NCBI GenBank assembly: GCA_937921695.1
Contig: CAKZTZ010000010.1
Coordinates: forward strand, 1-62,680
Reading direction: 5' to 3'
Length of the DNA: 62,680 nt
Source of the DNA: an uncultured Sulfolobales archaeon
GTDB taxonomy: Archaea > Thermoproteota > Thermoprotei_A > Sulfolobales > Acidilobaceae
The translations under genes and the position numbers were made by a program. Numbering within the stretch: the stretch's first letter is position 1; the number at the start of each line of letters is the position of its first letter. Below are positions 7,512-16,059 of this stretch, piece after piece. Under the pieces are notes generated by a model. It searched no databases and was not told where the DNA came from. It saw only the letters and a program-made list of their open reading frames with translations.

Positions 7512-8939
7512 GTGAGTGTGGAGGCTTTGATAAAGGCTGGGGCTCTAGTTTTGCTCGCCCTGATAGCTGCTAGTCTCGCTCTCCCCTCGGCTTATGCGCA
7601 GCCCGCCTCACGGGCTAGTGTTGAGGCTGTCTTCGACTCTATAATTTCTAATCTTAGAAATCTCCTTGCTTATCTAGAGTCTGTTAACCCCTCGGAGGCT
7701 GCCAGGTATAGGGAGGCTTTTGAGAAGGCTATAAGTAAGATAGAGGATGCTAAGAGGAGGACTTCTATAGACCCTGAGGGTGCTTTGAGGGACGCTATTA
7801 AAGCCCAGTCTGAGGCTACCCGCGGGGCCGCGGGGATCCTTAAGAATCTGAATGTTACAGTGCCCCCAGGGCTTATAGTTGCTTTAGATGTTAAGCTTAG
7901 AATGGTAGAGGAGCTTAACGCTACAATCCAGTATCTCAAGGGTTTCAACGTGACAGTAGACCCTGAAGCTGAAGTTATACTTAAAGCTACTGAAACAAAG
8001 ATACTTGAGCTTAAGGCCGGCCTAGTCCAGGGAGCCCTGAACGCTAGCCAGGTGGCCGCACAGCTCGTAGAGGTGAACAAGAACATTTCAAAAGTCAAGG
8101 TTCTAATCGCAAAGTCTAAGGGTGAATGGGTTAAAGTACAAGCTGTAAACGCTATAGCCAGGGGGCTCGCGGGCCTGACAGCCAAGTATGGGGGGGATAC
8201 GCTAGACATTGAAAAACTAGGGCCCGAGGCCCTCTCAGAAGTCGAGGCTTTCCTAAGGCTCCCAGAGGAGGTTGAAAGGGTTCTAGGAGTCAAACTTCCG
8301 CCAGCTTTCAAGTGCAACCTAACACCACTCCTTGAAAAGCACGGCGTTAAACTAGAGCCGGGATTCCTTGGCAGGCTCATAGCTAAACTAGCCATAGAGG
8401 ATCGGAGCAAACTGTTAGAAGTCATAGGGGAGATTAGGAAGTGCATAGTGCAACCCCTAATAGCGTCTGAGGCTAACCTGGAGAAAATACCTGGAATAGC
8501 TAGAGAGCACATTGAAAAAGCTAAGAACGTAGCTGAAGAAGCTAGGAAAACCGTGAAGCCCAGGACAGTCAAAACCCTAGAGATCAGGATAGAAGTATTC
8601 CCGCGAGTACAGAAAGGAGAAGAGATCGTGAACATTGGAACACTAACCCTAGGGGAGACGGTGCAAGTCAAAGTCATAGAGGCGGCCGCGGGAGGAGGAC
8701 TCAAGATAATGGCGGGCGGAGTGTTAACATTGAAAGGGGAGAAGCAGACGTACGAGATAAACATGCCCTGCATGGCTGACGTAGACATGGGATGCGCTAG
8801 GATACAAGTAATCATACCGGGCTACGACGTGCCGATGAGCATAGAGCCCGGCACCTACAGCGCCACACTCAAAATAAGCTGGGAGGCTAGAGGAGTGGGA
8901 GTCCTAATACTGAAAATCATCATAGAAACCACTGGTTAA
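7512..8939 (+). CDS. Secreted coiled-coil protein
   Basis: A 475-residue protein of unknown family. It has a signal peptide (about residues 1-30, ending near AYAQPAS), a long alpha-helical and partly coiled-coil domain (about 35-355) with heptad-like Leu/Ile/Val and charged residues, and a beta-rich C-terminal domain (about 360-475) with two cysteines. There is no C-terminal anchor, so it is free or bound to other surface proteins. The start GTG is chosen for its GAGGTGA ribosome-binding site. Its 5' end was partly copied into 2906-2975, linking it to the history of the neighbouring inverted repeat. Convergent with the membrane wHTH gene. Confidence 0.75.
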   Translation: MSVEALIKAGALVLLALIAASLALPSAYAQPASRASVEAVFDSIISNLRNLLAYLESVNPSEAARYREAFEKAISKIEDAKRRTSIDPEGALRDAIKAQSEATRGAAGILKNLNVTVPPGLIVALDVKLRMVEELNATIQYLKGFNVTVDPEAEVILKATETKILELKAGLVQGALNASQVAAQLVEVNKNISKVKVLIAKSKGEWVKVQAVNAIARGLAGLTAKYGGDTLDIEKLGPEALSEVEAFLRLPEEVERVLGVKLPPAFKCNLTPLLEKHGVKLEPGFLGRLIAKLAIEDRSKLLEVIGEIRKCIVQPLIASEANLEKIPGIAREHIEKAKNVAEEARKTVKPRTVKTLEIRIEVFPRVQKGEEIVNIGTLTLGETVQVKVIEAAAGGGLKIMAGGVLTLKGEKQTYEINMPCMADVDMGCARIQVIIPGYDVPMSIEPGTYSATLKISWEARGVGVLILKIIIETTG

Positions 8940-8956
8940 ACCCCTAAACCTTTTTA

Positions 8957-9847
8957 TTACTTAGCCTCTTTAACCCTATACACTTTAACTCCAGCTTTTA
9001 AAGTTGACGTTATAAGCCCGAGTTTCTCTAGTTTCTCAAGTTTCCTATATAGGGGGGTTTTGGGTATCCCGGTTATCCTCATTATTTCCGAGGCTGTAAG
9101 CTCCCCGTGGCTTCTAAGCGCCTCTATTATTTGTTTATCCCTCTCATCTAAACTCTCAGCCTCAATTAGGGCGCTGGCCGGAGCCCCCCTCCTCCTGAGG
9201 ATTAATAGTGCGGCTGCGGCCGCCGCTATCACCACTATTGCTAGGGCTATTATAGGCCATAATGGTAGCTCCTCCCTCCTTTCAGGCTGTGTAGGGGTCG
9301 GGGTGGGTGTTGTTGGGTGTGTTGGTGTAGGCTGGGGTGTTGTGACCGCCGGCACAATAGTGTAGTCTATGGATACTGTGGCTCCCGGGCTGAACTCTAA
9401 GTATAGCCTGCCCTCTATAATCCTAACATTGTATTGTTCGGGTTTAACTGACATTATGACAGCTTCTCTAGGTAAGGTTACCATAGTAGTATATTCTAGG
9501 GGGCCGAGGTTTAGCCTCCACACTATGCCCTCCTTAGAGGTTAAAGCGAGACTATAAACCCTCACTAAGACATTGGAGGCTGTAGCTGCGAAACTCAAGG
9601 ATCCATCGACAGCATTATAATCGTAGGCTACAGGCTCCCCATCAACGTAGACGCTAACGAGTATAGCTTGAGGCGGCACCCTCAAATAAACCTTAGAGGG
9701 CACAACGCCAACTTTAAGATGATACTCCACGACAGCTAAACCATCAGGGTAAACCTCAACAATAGAGTAGCCCGAAACTTCAGCCGCAACACTAAAAGCT
9801 AACATAACTATAACGGCTGCTACAAACACTAACATAGAAACCTTCAT
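8957..9847 (-). CDS. Transmembrane one-component regulator: ectodomain, TM, winged helix
   Basis: About 296 residues from the ATG at 9847; a TTG at 9859 is also open. It has a signal or anchor helix (1-25), a beta-rich ectodomain (about 26-165), a Thr/Pro linker, a membrane helix (about 197-220: LPLWPIIALAIVVIAAAAAA) and, after RRR, a cytoplasmic winged helix (about 230-296: LTASEIMRITGIPKTPLYRK). The topology implies that an outside signal is passed to DNA without a kinase. Such membrane-bound wHTH proteins occur in archaea, but the ligand here is unknown. Candidate targets are its own promoter (see the inverted repeat at 9865) and the surface-protein genes next door. Confidence 0.8.
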   Translation of the reverse strand: MKVSMLVFVAAVIVMLAFSVAAEVSGYSIVEVYPDGLAVVEYHLKVGVVPSKVYLRVPPQAILVSVYVDGEPVAYDYNAVDGSLSFAATASNVLVRVYSLALTSKEGIVWRLNLGPLEYTTMVTLPREAVIMSVKPEQYNVRIIEGRLYLEFSPGATVSIDYTIVPAVTTPQPTPTHPTTPTPTPTQPERREELPLWPIIALAIVVIAAAAAALLILRRRGAPASALIEAESLDERDKQIIEALRSHGELTASEIMRITGIPKTPLYRKLEKLEKLGLITSTLKAGVKVYRVKEAK

Positions 9848-9864
9848 ATGCGACAACAAAACTC

Positions 9865-9896
9865 AACCCCCCACTATTATAAGCTTGAGGGGGGTT
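9865..9896. promoter_or_regulatory. Perfect 8-bp inverted repeat around TATA box
   Basis: AACCCCCC (9865-9872) and GGGGGGTT (9889-9896) are perfect inverted arms around a 16-base centre containing CTTATAAT in the direction of the membrane regulator gene. The position fits an operator over the promoter, perhaps autoregulation. Because the upstream M24 peptidase is transcribed in the same direction, the hairpin could instead help terminate it. Confidence 0.45.
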
Positions 9897-9998
9897 ATAA
9901 GAGTAGGTTGAAGACTAAACATGCCGGCATAGCTAGCCTATCCAACCATTAGTGGAGAATATTGCTTAAGAGCGTCTTATGAGGCTTGCCGCCCTTTT

Positions 9999-11132
9999 TT
10001 AGATCAGGGTTTTCGACATTTTCGTTAGCACTCTTCTACTTTTCTGTGTAACGAGTACGAGGTCTTCGACTCTCACTCCGTGGAGGCCTGGCATGTATAT
10101 TCCCGGTTCTACTGTGATTATCATACCTTTTTCCAGTACAGTCTTTGAGCCCGGCCTCATGTATGGTTCTTCATGGACTTCTACTCCTACCCCGTGGCCT
10201 AGGCCGTGGTTGAAGTATTTTGATAGCCCTTTTTTCTCCAAGGTTACTCTCGCCGTTCTATCGGGCTCCCAGGCTTCTACGCCTGGCGCTATAGTGTCTA
10301 TGGCTGCGTTCTGGGCTTCAACTATAGCTTCTATTTTAGCGTTGAACTCTCTCCCTCCACCGCCCCACCATAGGGTTCTGGTTAGGTCGCTGTTGTATCC
10401 TGTGAGTGTAGCTCCTAGGTCTATGAGCACGGGGCCTGGTGTTGTTAGTTTTAACGTTGTGGGGGTGTGGTGTGGTAGTGCGGTGTTATCGTAGAAGGCT
10501 GTTATTGTGGGGAAAGCTTCCCCCCAGGCTCCTAGCTGTCTCATTGACATGCTTATTAAGCCTGAAATTTCAAGCTCCGAGACTCCTTCCCTCAAGTTCT
10601 CCACGGCCCTCCTCAAGGATTCTTCCGCTACGCGTAGAGCATTCTCTATGAGCTCGACTTCCCAGTCTTCTTTAACACTCCTAATCCTAGCTATACTGTT
10701 GCTCGCGTCTTCAATGCTTCCAAGTTTAGACTCTAGAGTTTTAACTATGGGGGTTGGAGCCCAGCTATAGTCTAGGGCTGGCTTGGAACTACAGCCTTCT
10801 ATAACTTTAAGTATAGCGTCTGCGAGCCCCCCAACTATAATGTCTTTCTCGGGGACTTCGCCTTTTATAGCCTCCTCCCCACTCCTATAGAAAGCTTTAA
10901 CCTCTAAATCTTTAGGTGCTTGGAGCTGGATCCTGTAATAGTCTAGGAGGGGGGCTAGAAAATAGTCCCCACAACCCCCCGTGAGTACTAAGGCCCCGCT
11001 AGGCTCCCTAATCCCTGTAGAGTAAACCATGTTACCTTTACCGAGGATTACTAGGCTTGTCAGCCCCCTCTCTTCCATGAGCCTCCTAAGTTTACCCCTA
11101 TTAGAATCGAAGCCCCCCAAATCCCCGGGCAC
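9999..11132 (-). CDS. Xaa-Pro aminopeptidase / M24 family metallopeptidase
   Basis: A 377-residue cytoplasmic peptidase that removes an N-terminal residue before proline or cleaves X-Pro dipeptides. Family features: an N-terminal creatinase-like domain (about 1-145), then the pita-bread catalytic domain with metal ligands in LIDLGATLTGYNSDLTRTLW (two Asp), HGLGHGVGVEVHE (His), TVEPGIY (Glu) and VRVEDLVLV (Glu). The length is normal. The GTG start directly follows the L37e stop, so it is the last gene of an LSm-L37e-peptidase operon. Confidence 0.92.
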   Translation of the reverse strand: MPGDLGGFDSNRGKLRRLMEERGLTSLVILGKGNMVYSTGIREPSGALVLTGGCGDYFLAPLLDYYRIQLQAPKDLEVKAFYRSGEEAIKGEVPEKDIIVGGLADAILKVIEGCSSKPALDYSWAPTPIVKTLESKLGSIEDASNSIARIRSVKEDWEVELIENALRVAEESLRRAVENLREGVSELEISGLISMSMRQLGAWGEAFPTITAFYDNTALPHHTPTTLKLTTPGPVLIDLGATLTGYNSDLTRTLWWGGGGREFNAKIEAIVEAQNAAIDTIAPGVEAWEPDRTARVTLEKKGLSKYFNHGLGHGVGVEVHEEPYMRPGSKTVLEKGMIITVEPGIYMPGLHGVRVEDLVLVTQKSRRVLTKMSKTLI

Positions 11133-11321
11133 CTAAACTATTCTTACCCTGTTAACCTTCTTATTCTGCCAGCTATACCTCCTAATCCTCCTACTCCTCC
11201 CGAAGCCGCATGCTGCACAGTATCCTTTAGCAACATTATAAGATCTCCTACCGCACCTCCTACAAACTATGTGCGTCTTACCCCTACTATGCTGGCCCAT
11301 GGACGTTGTTCCTTTAACCAT
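11133..11321 (-). CDS. rpl37e: Large ribosomal subunit protein eL37
   Basis: A 62-residue protein that binds 23S rRNA. It has the characteristic zinc ribbon [18 protein letters not shown] and a basic tail, and full family length. It sits 11 bases after the LSm gene, the conserved LSm-L37e pairing of archaea, and directly before the M24 peptidase. Confidence 0.97.
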   Translation of the reverse strand: MVKGTTSMGQHSRGKTHIVCRRCGRRSYNVAKGYCAACGFGRSRRIRRYSWQNKKVNRVRIV

Positions 11322-11332
11322 AAACCTCCCAC

Positions 11333-11578
11333 CTACTTAGAGGCCGGGCTTATCAAAACCACGTTATCCCCTCTTATGAGGATCAAGCCTAGAGCTCTAG
11401 TAGACTCCCCTTCTATCTCTTCAGCATTATCAACTATAAGGTTCAAGTGCTGGTCGTAGCTTCTCAATATGCCTTTAATACCCTTACCTCCCTTAAGTTT
11501 AACGAGAACATAGCCTCCTAAATAGCTCTTAAGCTCCTTGAAAGTCGAAGGGCTTAGCTCGCTCACTTCTAACACCAT
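11333..11578 (-). CDS. LSm (Sm-like archaeal) RNA-binding protein
   Basis: An 81-residue protein of the Sm fold that forms RNA-binding rings. Sm1 is in [27 protein letters not shown] and Sm2 in [15 protein letters not shown]. The IRGDNV motif is the diagnostic RNA-binding loop. It is the first gene of the operon with L37e. An AGGAGG ribosome-binding site lies directly before the ATG. Confidence 0.96.
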   Translation of the reverse strand: MVLEVSELSPSTFKELKSYLGGYVLVKLKGGKGIKGILRSYDQHLNLIVDNAEEIEGESTRALGLILIRGDNVVLISPASK

Positions 11579-11640
11579 CCTCCTAGTCTTAAGCCTTTCT
11601 TATAAATGTTAACCCTTAAGGCTAATATATTCTCCACCCC
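11579..11640. promoter_or_regulatory. Divergent promoter region of LSm and PUA genes
   Basis: Toward the LSm gene, a TTTATAAG TATA box (about 11596-11603) lies about 20 bases before the start. Toward the PUA gene, CTAATATATT (about 11622-11631) is a possible TATA box, which would place the transcript start close to the ATG at 11666. Confidence 0.5.
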
Positions 11641-11665
11641 TGCTAAACAACTAGGTAAGCGGGGG

Positions 11666-12172
11666 ATGAGCAAGCCTAGGCTGAGCAAGAGGCACCCCAT
11701 GTCTAAGAAAAACTTGAGAACACTAATGGAGGAAGTTATTAAAACATACCCTAGATTCCCCCTAGCAGACCCTGAAATAGTTGAAGAAGCCGCCGCAGGC
11801 GACGTTGTAATCTATATCTTCGACGGGGTCCCAAGTTTATTCAGGGTCTCAGGGAGGCTAGTGCCAACACTCAGACTACTAGCATATAAAGGCTATGACT
11901 GGCTACCCCACATATACATAGATAGGGGGGCTACGAGAGCTGTAGCGAGAGGGGCGGACCTCATGCTGCCCGGTGTTAGAAGAGTGGGGGGAGAATTTAA
12001 ACCGGGAGATATTATTGTAGTTGTGGATGAGGAAGCTAAAACCCCGGTCATGGTGGGGGAGGCCCTCATAGACTCCAAGACAGCCTCTGAGAGTATAGGT
12101 AAAGGAGTTAAAGGGAAAGCCGTTAGAAGCATCCACTATATCGGTGACGAGCTGACCCCCTACATAGTCTAA
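11666..12172 (+). CDS. PUA-domain RNA-binding protein
   Basis: About 168 residues from the ATG at 11666, which follows GCGGGGG; the frame is open back to 11606, but that would place the start upstream of the likely promoter. The C-terminal half (about residues 85-160) is a PUA domain (DLMLPGVRRV, FKPGDIIVVVDE, ...GKGVKGKAVRSIHYI), which binds structured RNA. The N-terminal half resembles the pre-PUA domain of archaeal MCT-1/Tma20-like proteins. The role is probably in ribosome or tRNA handling. Its end overlaps the convergent fttA stop by 4 bases. Confidence 0.85.
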   Translation: MSKPRLSKRHPMSKKNLRTLMEEVIKTYPRFPLADPEIVEEAAAGDVVIYIFDGVPSLFRVSGRLVPTLRLLAYKGYDWLPHIYIDRGATRAVARGADLMLPGVRRVGGEFKPGDIIVVVDEEAKTPVMVGEALIDSKTASESIGKGVKGKAVRSIHYIGDELTPYIV

Positions 12173-14172
12173 TAGCTTAGTGCTAGGCGCATCTTAGTGT
12201 TCCTAGGGTATAGTCTTAGGGACTCGAGGTTCTCGGGGATTATTATTTCTGGGGGCGTCTCGAACAATAGTTTCTGCCACGACTCCTTTATACTCTGAGC
12301 TAAGCTAAGGAGGGCTGAGGGCTCCCCATGGTTAAGTATCACGTTCCTAGGCTTGGGCTTCAAGTATCTCAGGAATTGTAGTAGCTCGCTCCTCGTGGAG
12401 TGGCCTGTGAACCCTTCTATAGACACTATTTCCATGTTGACTTTAAGCTTCTTCTGCCTCCCATCTTCGTAAACTTCAACCTCCCTCTCCCCCTCAGCCA
12501 GCCTCCTAGCTAGTGTTCCCGGAGCCTGGTAGGTTACGAAAGCTAGAATGTTCTCAGGGTCTTCAGCCATGTTCTTGAAGTATTCGATCACAGGCCCCCC
12601 AGTCATCATGCCGCTAGTTGCTAGTATTATGGCTGGCCCTTGAGACTCTATGGCTTCCTGCCTCTTAGACTCGTCGTTTACATATATCGTTGTAGGTCCG
12701 AGGAACGGGTTGTCGCCCTGGTATAGCATTAAGTCTCTCACAGGCTTAGCTAGGAGCTCCGGGTACTCCGAGTATAAGGCTGTAACCTCGTATATCATGC
12801 CGTCAACATATATTGGAACCTCCGGTATAGCCTTCCTCGCCAGGGCCGTGTTAACCAAGTAGAGTATATCTTGACCCCTACCCACAGCCATGACCGGGAT
12901 TAAAAGCTTCCCCTTGGTTGAGGCTATTTTCTCAATAAGCGATAACAGGTCTGACTCAGCTTTCTCCCTAGGCTGAGGCTCTTTAGCCCCGTAAGTACCT
13001 TCGAGTATCAAAGCTTCAACCCTGTGGAACTCATCGTTAGCAGGGGGTAGGAGCCTTGTGCCCCTATCGGTTTTAATCCTATAATATTTCATATCACTAG
13101 TATATAATATGTTGAAGAGGCCCTGGCCCACATGAATATGAACCATGCTAGAGCCTAAAGTGTGCCCGGCGTTGACGAATGTGAGCTTAACGTCTGGGGC
13201 AACATCAACAACAACATTATAATTAACTGGGACAACCCTAGTCATAGCGAGGGCAACCTCCTTCATAGTATAAAGGGAACCCCTACCCTCCCTCCTAGAA
13301 AGCTCTATGAAATCAGTCAACATAAGCAGCATTATATCCCTAGTGGGCGGGGTCACGAAAACAGGGCCCCTATAGCCGTATTTGAAGAGTAATGGGAGAG
13401 CAGCCACATGGTCTATGTGAGAGTGGCTTATTATCACCGCATCTAAATCTTCAACCCTGAACTCCGGAGCGAAAAAGCTTGGAAGCCCCTCCTGCCCCAT
13501 AGTTGAAGGTGACATGCCAGCATCTAGGAGAACTCTACTCTCCCCAGTATCTATTAGTATGGCCGCCCTTCCAACTTCAGAGAAGCCCCCTAAACCTATG
13601 ATCCTCACGTATTTAGTCCCTATAACTAGGTCTCTATAGATCCTATCCCCTATCTCCATTAGAGCTTTCTTCCTCTCAGCTGAAGCTACTGTTAAATGTC
13701 TCATAATAGATTCCAGTATCTTACTAGCCATGGGGGGCTTCCTGTAAACTTCAAGCCTCCACCCTGTCCCGGCTAAAACCTGGTATCTCAGGGCCGCCCC
13801 CTTACCTAGGAGTTTACCGGGCTTATCTGCTAGAACCCTCACCTCCCCCAGGACTTCGTCGAACTGTATATCTTCAGGGTTTACTATGACGTCTTCAGGG
13901 ACTAGCTTCATAATATACTCTATAGTCTCCTCTCTAGGCTTTCTAACCCTAGGGTCTGTCCTCACTACAACCCTCTTCCTAAGTATTTTAGCGAGCTCCC
14001 TGATCTTCTCCTCGTTCTCTAATATGAACTTGGGGTTTTTCACATAGACAGCTATCTCGGGCCCCTCAAACTCCACAGTTGAAATCTCAGCCCCCCCTAG
14101 AACCTTATATATTTCCGCTATAGCCCTCTTCCTAAACTCCTCCCCATACTCTGGAATCTCCTGGTTACTCAC
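12169..14172 (-). CDS. fttA: Archaeal CPSF1 / transcription termination ribonuclease
   Basis: 667 residues. An N-terminal KH-type RNA-binding part (about 1-175) is followed by a metallo-beta-lactamase domain with HSHIDH at 250-255 and the inserted beta-CASP domain. The known family protein cleaves nascent RNA after U-rich tracts and ends transcription. Later signature segments include TYGAKEPQPRE, VMAVGRGQ, ATSGMMTGGPVIEYF, TGHSTRSELLQ and NHGEP. The length is as expected. The GTG start is 59 bases after psmB on the same strand, so cotranscription is likely; this neighbourhood recurs in archaea. Confidence 0.95.
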   Translation of the reverse strand: MSNQEIPEYGEEFRKRAIAEIYKVLGGAEISTVEFEGPEIAVYVKNPKFILENEEKIRELAKILRKRVVVRTDPRVRKPREETIEYIMKLVPEDVIVNPEDIQFDEVLGEVRVLADKPGKLLGKGAALRYQVLAGTGWRLEVYRKPPMASKILESIMRHLTVASAERKKALMEIGDRIYRDLVIGTKYVRIIGLGGFSEVGRAAILIDTGESRVLLDAGMSPSTMGQEGLPSFFAPEFRVEDLDAVIISHSHIDHVAALPLLFKYGYRGPVFVTPPTRDIMLLMLTDFIELSRREGRGSLYTMKEVALAMTRVVPVNYNVVVDVAPDVKLTFVNAGHTLGSSMVHIHVGQGLFNILYTSDMKYYRIKTDRGTRLLPPANDEFHRVEALILEGTYGAKEPQPREKAESDLLSLIEKIASTKGKLLIPVMAVGRGQDILYLVNTALARKAIPEVPIYVDGMIYEVTALYSEYPELLAKPVRDLMLYQGDNPFLGPTTIYVNDESKRQEAIESQGPAIILATSGMMTGGPVIEYFKNMAEDPENILAFVTYQAPGTLARRLAEGEREVEVYEDGRQKKLKVNMEIVSIEGFTGHSTRSELLQFLRYLKPKPRNVILNHGEPSALLSLAQSIKESWQKLLFETPPEIIIPENLESLRLYPRNTKMRLALSY

Positions 14173-14231
14173 CTTTAAGCCACCCTGACAGTTTCGAGTG
14201 GAATAGAGTGCCCCGTGTAGGAGCGAACCCT

Positions 14232-14849
14232 CTATACTGTTAGGGAACTGAAGGGTATAAACTTTTCCTCGTAAACCCCCCGGCTGATAACCACTATGTC
14301 AACCCCGTCGCCTGAAGCTACATCCCTCAACATCGAGGATCTTATGGCTGAAGTCGCTATTTTAATAGCCTCTTCAAGGCTCAAATTCTCCCTATAATGC
14401 TCCTCTAAAACACCGTAAGCTATGGGCGACCCCGAGCCTGTCGCCACGTAAGTCTCCTCGGTGACGCTGCCGAAGGGGTCGAGAGCGTAGAGTCTAGGCT
14501 TAACATCATAGCCCCCTATAATAACCTGTACTAGGAATGGGAACGCCTTATAGGAGAATAGTATGTTCGAGAGGAGTGTCGCCATACCCTTTATGCTCAT
14601 CCTGGTCCCGGTCTCAAGCTCGTAAACCCTAGCTTCCGTCCCGAGTATGTCTGCTAGCATTTGAGCGTCCGCTACGAGGCCCGCCATGGTGATCGCAGCG
14701 TAATCTGTTATCTTAACTATCTTCTTAACCCTCCTACTGGCTATCATGAGCCCGGCTGTGGCCCTTTTATCGGCAGCTAGCACCACGTGGTCTCCAGCTA
14801 TTAAGCCTAGCGTCGTGGTACCTGTAGTTATAGGCTTTACACCCTGCAC
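14232..14849 (-). CDS. psmB: Proteasome beta subunit
   Basis: 205 residues. A short propeptide MQGVKPITTG precedes the catalytic Thr (TTTLGL); Asp and Lys of the active site are in LAADKRATAG, and the GSGSPIAYGVLEE segment is typical. It forms the proteolytic inner rings of the 20S core. The GTG start lies about 29 bases downstream of a GTTTAAACTTT TATA box, so the mRNA is probably leaderless. Confidence 0.96.
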   Translation of the reverse strand: MQGVKPITTGTTTLGLIAGDHVVLAADKRATAGLMIASRRVKKIVKITDYAAITMAGLVADAQMLADILGTEARVYELETGTRMSIKGMATLLSNILFSYKAFPFLVQVIIGGYDVKPRLYALDPFGSVTEETYVATGSGSPIAYGVLEEHYRENLSLEEAIKIATSAIRSSMLRDVASGDGVDIVVISRGVYEEKFIPFSSLTV

Positions 14850-14869
14850 CCCTTTTCCACTCCAACATT

Positions 14870-14886
14870 GCCTGTTAAAGTTTAAA
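14870..14886 (-). promoter_or_regulatory. TATA box of psmB-fttA
   Basis: The complement reads GGTTTAAACTTT, centred about 29 bases upstream of the psmB GTG. This fits a leaderless transcript beginning at the start codon. Confidence 0.55.
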
Positions 14887-14953
14887 CCTTTAATGTGTAT
14901 CGCTAGAGCATTATTTAAGCCGCTAACACCCAGGCTAGAGGCGGGTATCTGGA

Positions 14954-16033
14954 GTGGCTTTCACAGTGAAGCCCGACAGGGGAGACCATATTATAGACTT
15001 GCCTAGGAAAGTGGTTGTAGGCTTCGGGGTACTAGAGAAAGTAGGAGGTTACATGGCTACACTCTATGGGAGGGGTTCAAGCTTCCTCATAATAACGGGG
15101 CCCAACGTTAGGGGGATAGCGTTAAACACTATATTAGATAGCCTCCAAGATGGGGGGTTCAACGCGTGGGACTCCATAGTTAATGACGCTAGCGTATACA
15201 CAGCGGCGAGAATAGCGGAGGAGGCTGCGAAAGACAGGGTGGACGCTATAATAGGGCTGGGCGGGGGCAAATCCATAGACGTGGCTAAATACGCCGCTAA
15301 AACCGGGGGGAAGAGTTTCATAAGCATACCTACAGTGGCGAGCCATGACGGGATAACGTCGCCGTACGCTAGCTTGAAAGGCTTCGACAAGCCTGTTTCA
15401 CGCCTCGCCAAGCCCCCGGATGCTATAATAGTAGATGTTAAAGTCATAGCTTCAGCCCCCAGACGCTATAATATAGCTGGTTTCGGGGACTTGATAGGTA
15501 AGCTTACAGCGGTGAGAGACTGGAGGCTCGCAAACATGTTGAAAGGAGAATACTATGGAGACTACGCGGCGAGCCTCGCCCTAATGAGCGCCACACATGT
15601 AAGCACATACTACAGGGAGATAGCAGCGGGGAGCCCGGAAGGATACAGGATACTCCTAGAAGCTCTAGTGAGCAGTGGAGTAGCAATGTGCATAGCGGGG
15701 AGCACTAGGCCGGCCAGCGGCTCAGAACACTTGTTCGCCCACGCCCTAACAATCACAGCTAAAAACCCCCCACTACACGGGGAAGCTGTAGCCGTGGGGA
15801 CAATAATAATGGCAAGCCTCCACGGGATAAACTGGAGGAAAATAAGGAAACTCTTAAAAACAGTAGGGGCGCCCACAAACGCTAGAGAACTAGGAGTTAC
15901 GAGCGATGAGGTTATAAAAGCCCTAACAATAGCCCCAACAATAAGACCAGATAGGTACACCATACTAGGAGATAAACCATTAGAGCAGGACGTAGCCTAC
16001 AACCTAGCCAGGAAAGTAGAAGTTATAGATTAG
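14954..16033 (+). CDS. egsA: sn-glycerol-1-phosphate dehydrogenase [NAD(P)+]
   Basis: A 359-residue enzyme that reduces dihydroxyacetone phosphate to sn-glycerol-1-phosphate, the backbone of archaeal lipids. NAD-binding GLGGGKSIDVAKYAA and the substrate and metal region SHDGITSPYAS and SGSEHLFAHAL-type His residues are present. The GTG start gives the usual N-terminus; a CATTATTTAAG TATA box is about 45 bases upstream and a GAGGCGGG ribosome-binding site lies between. Divergent from psmB. Confidence 0.95.
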   Translation: MAFTVKPDRGDHIIDLPRKVVVGFGVLEKVGGYMATLYGRGSSFLIITGPNVRGIALNTILDSLQDGGFNAWDSIVNDASVYTAARIAEEAAKDRVDAIIGLGGGKSIDVAKYAAKTGGKSFISIPTVASHDGITSPYASLKGFDKPVSRLAKPPDAIIVDVKVIASAPRRYNIAGFGDLIGKLTAVRDWRLANMLKGEYYGDYAASLALMSATHVSTYYREIAAGSPEGYRILLEALVSSGVAMCIAGSTRPASGSEHLFAHALTITAKNPPLHGEAVAVGTIIMASLHGINWRKIRKLLKTVGAPTNARELGVTSDEVIKALTIAPTIRPDRYTILGDKPLEQDVAYNLARKVEVID

Positions 16034-16059
16034 TATAGCCCGGCCGAGTAGGGTTTAGC

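Noticed and set aside
7670-8815. Long open frame antisense to the coiled-coil protein gene
   Set aside because: It mirrors the codon pattern of the sense gene, is Ser/Thr/Leu-rich without a fold signature, and has no ribosome-binding site or promoter.
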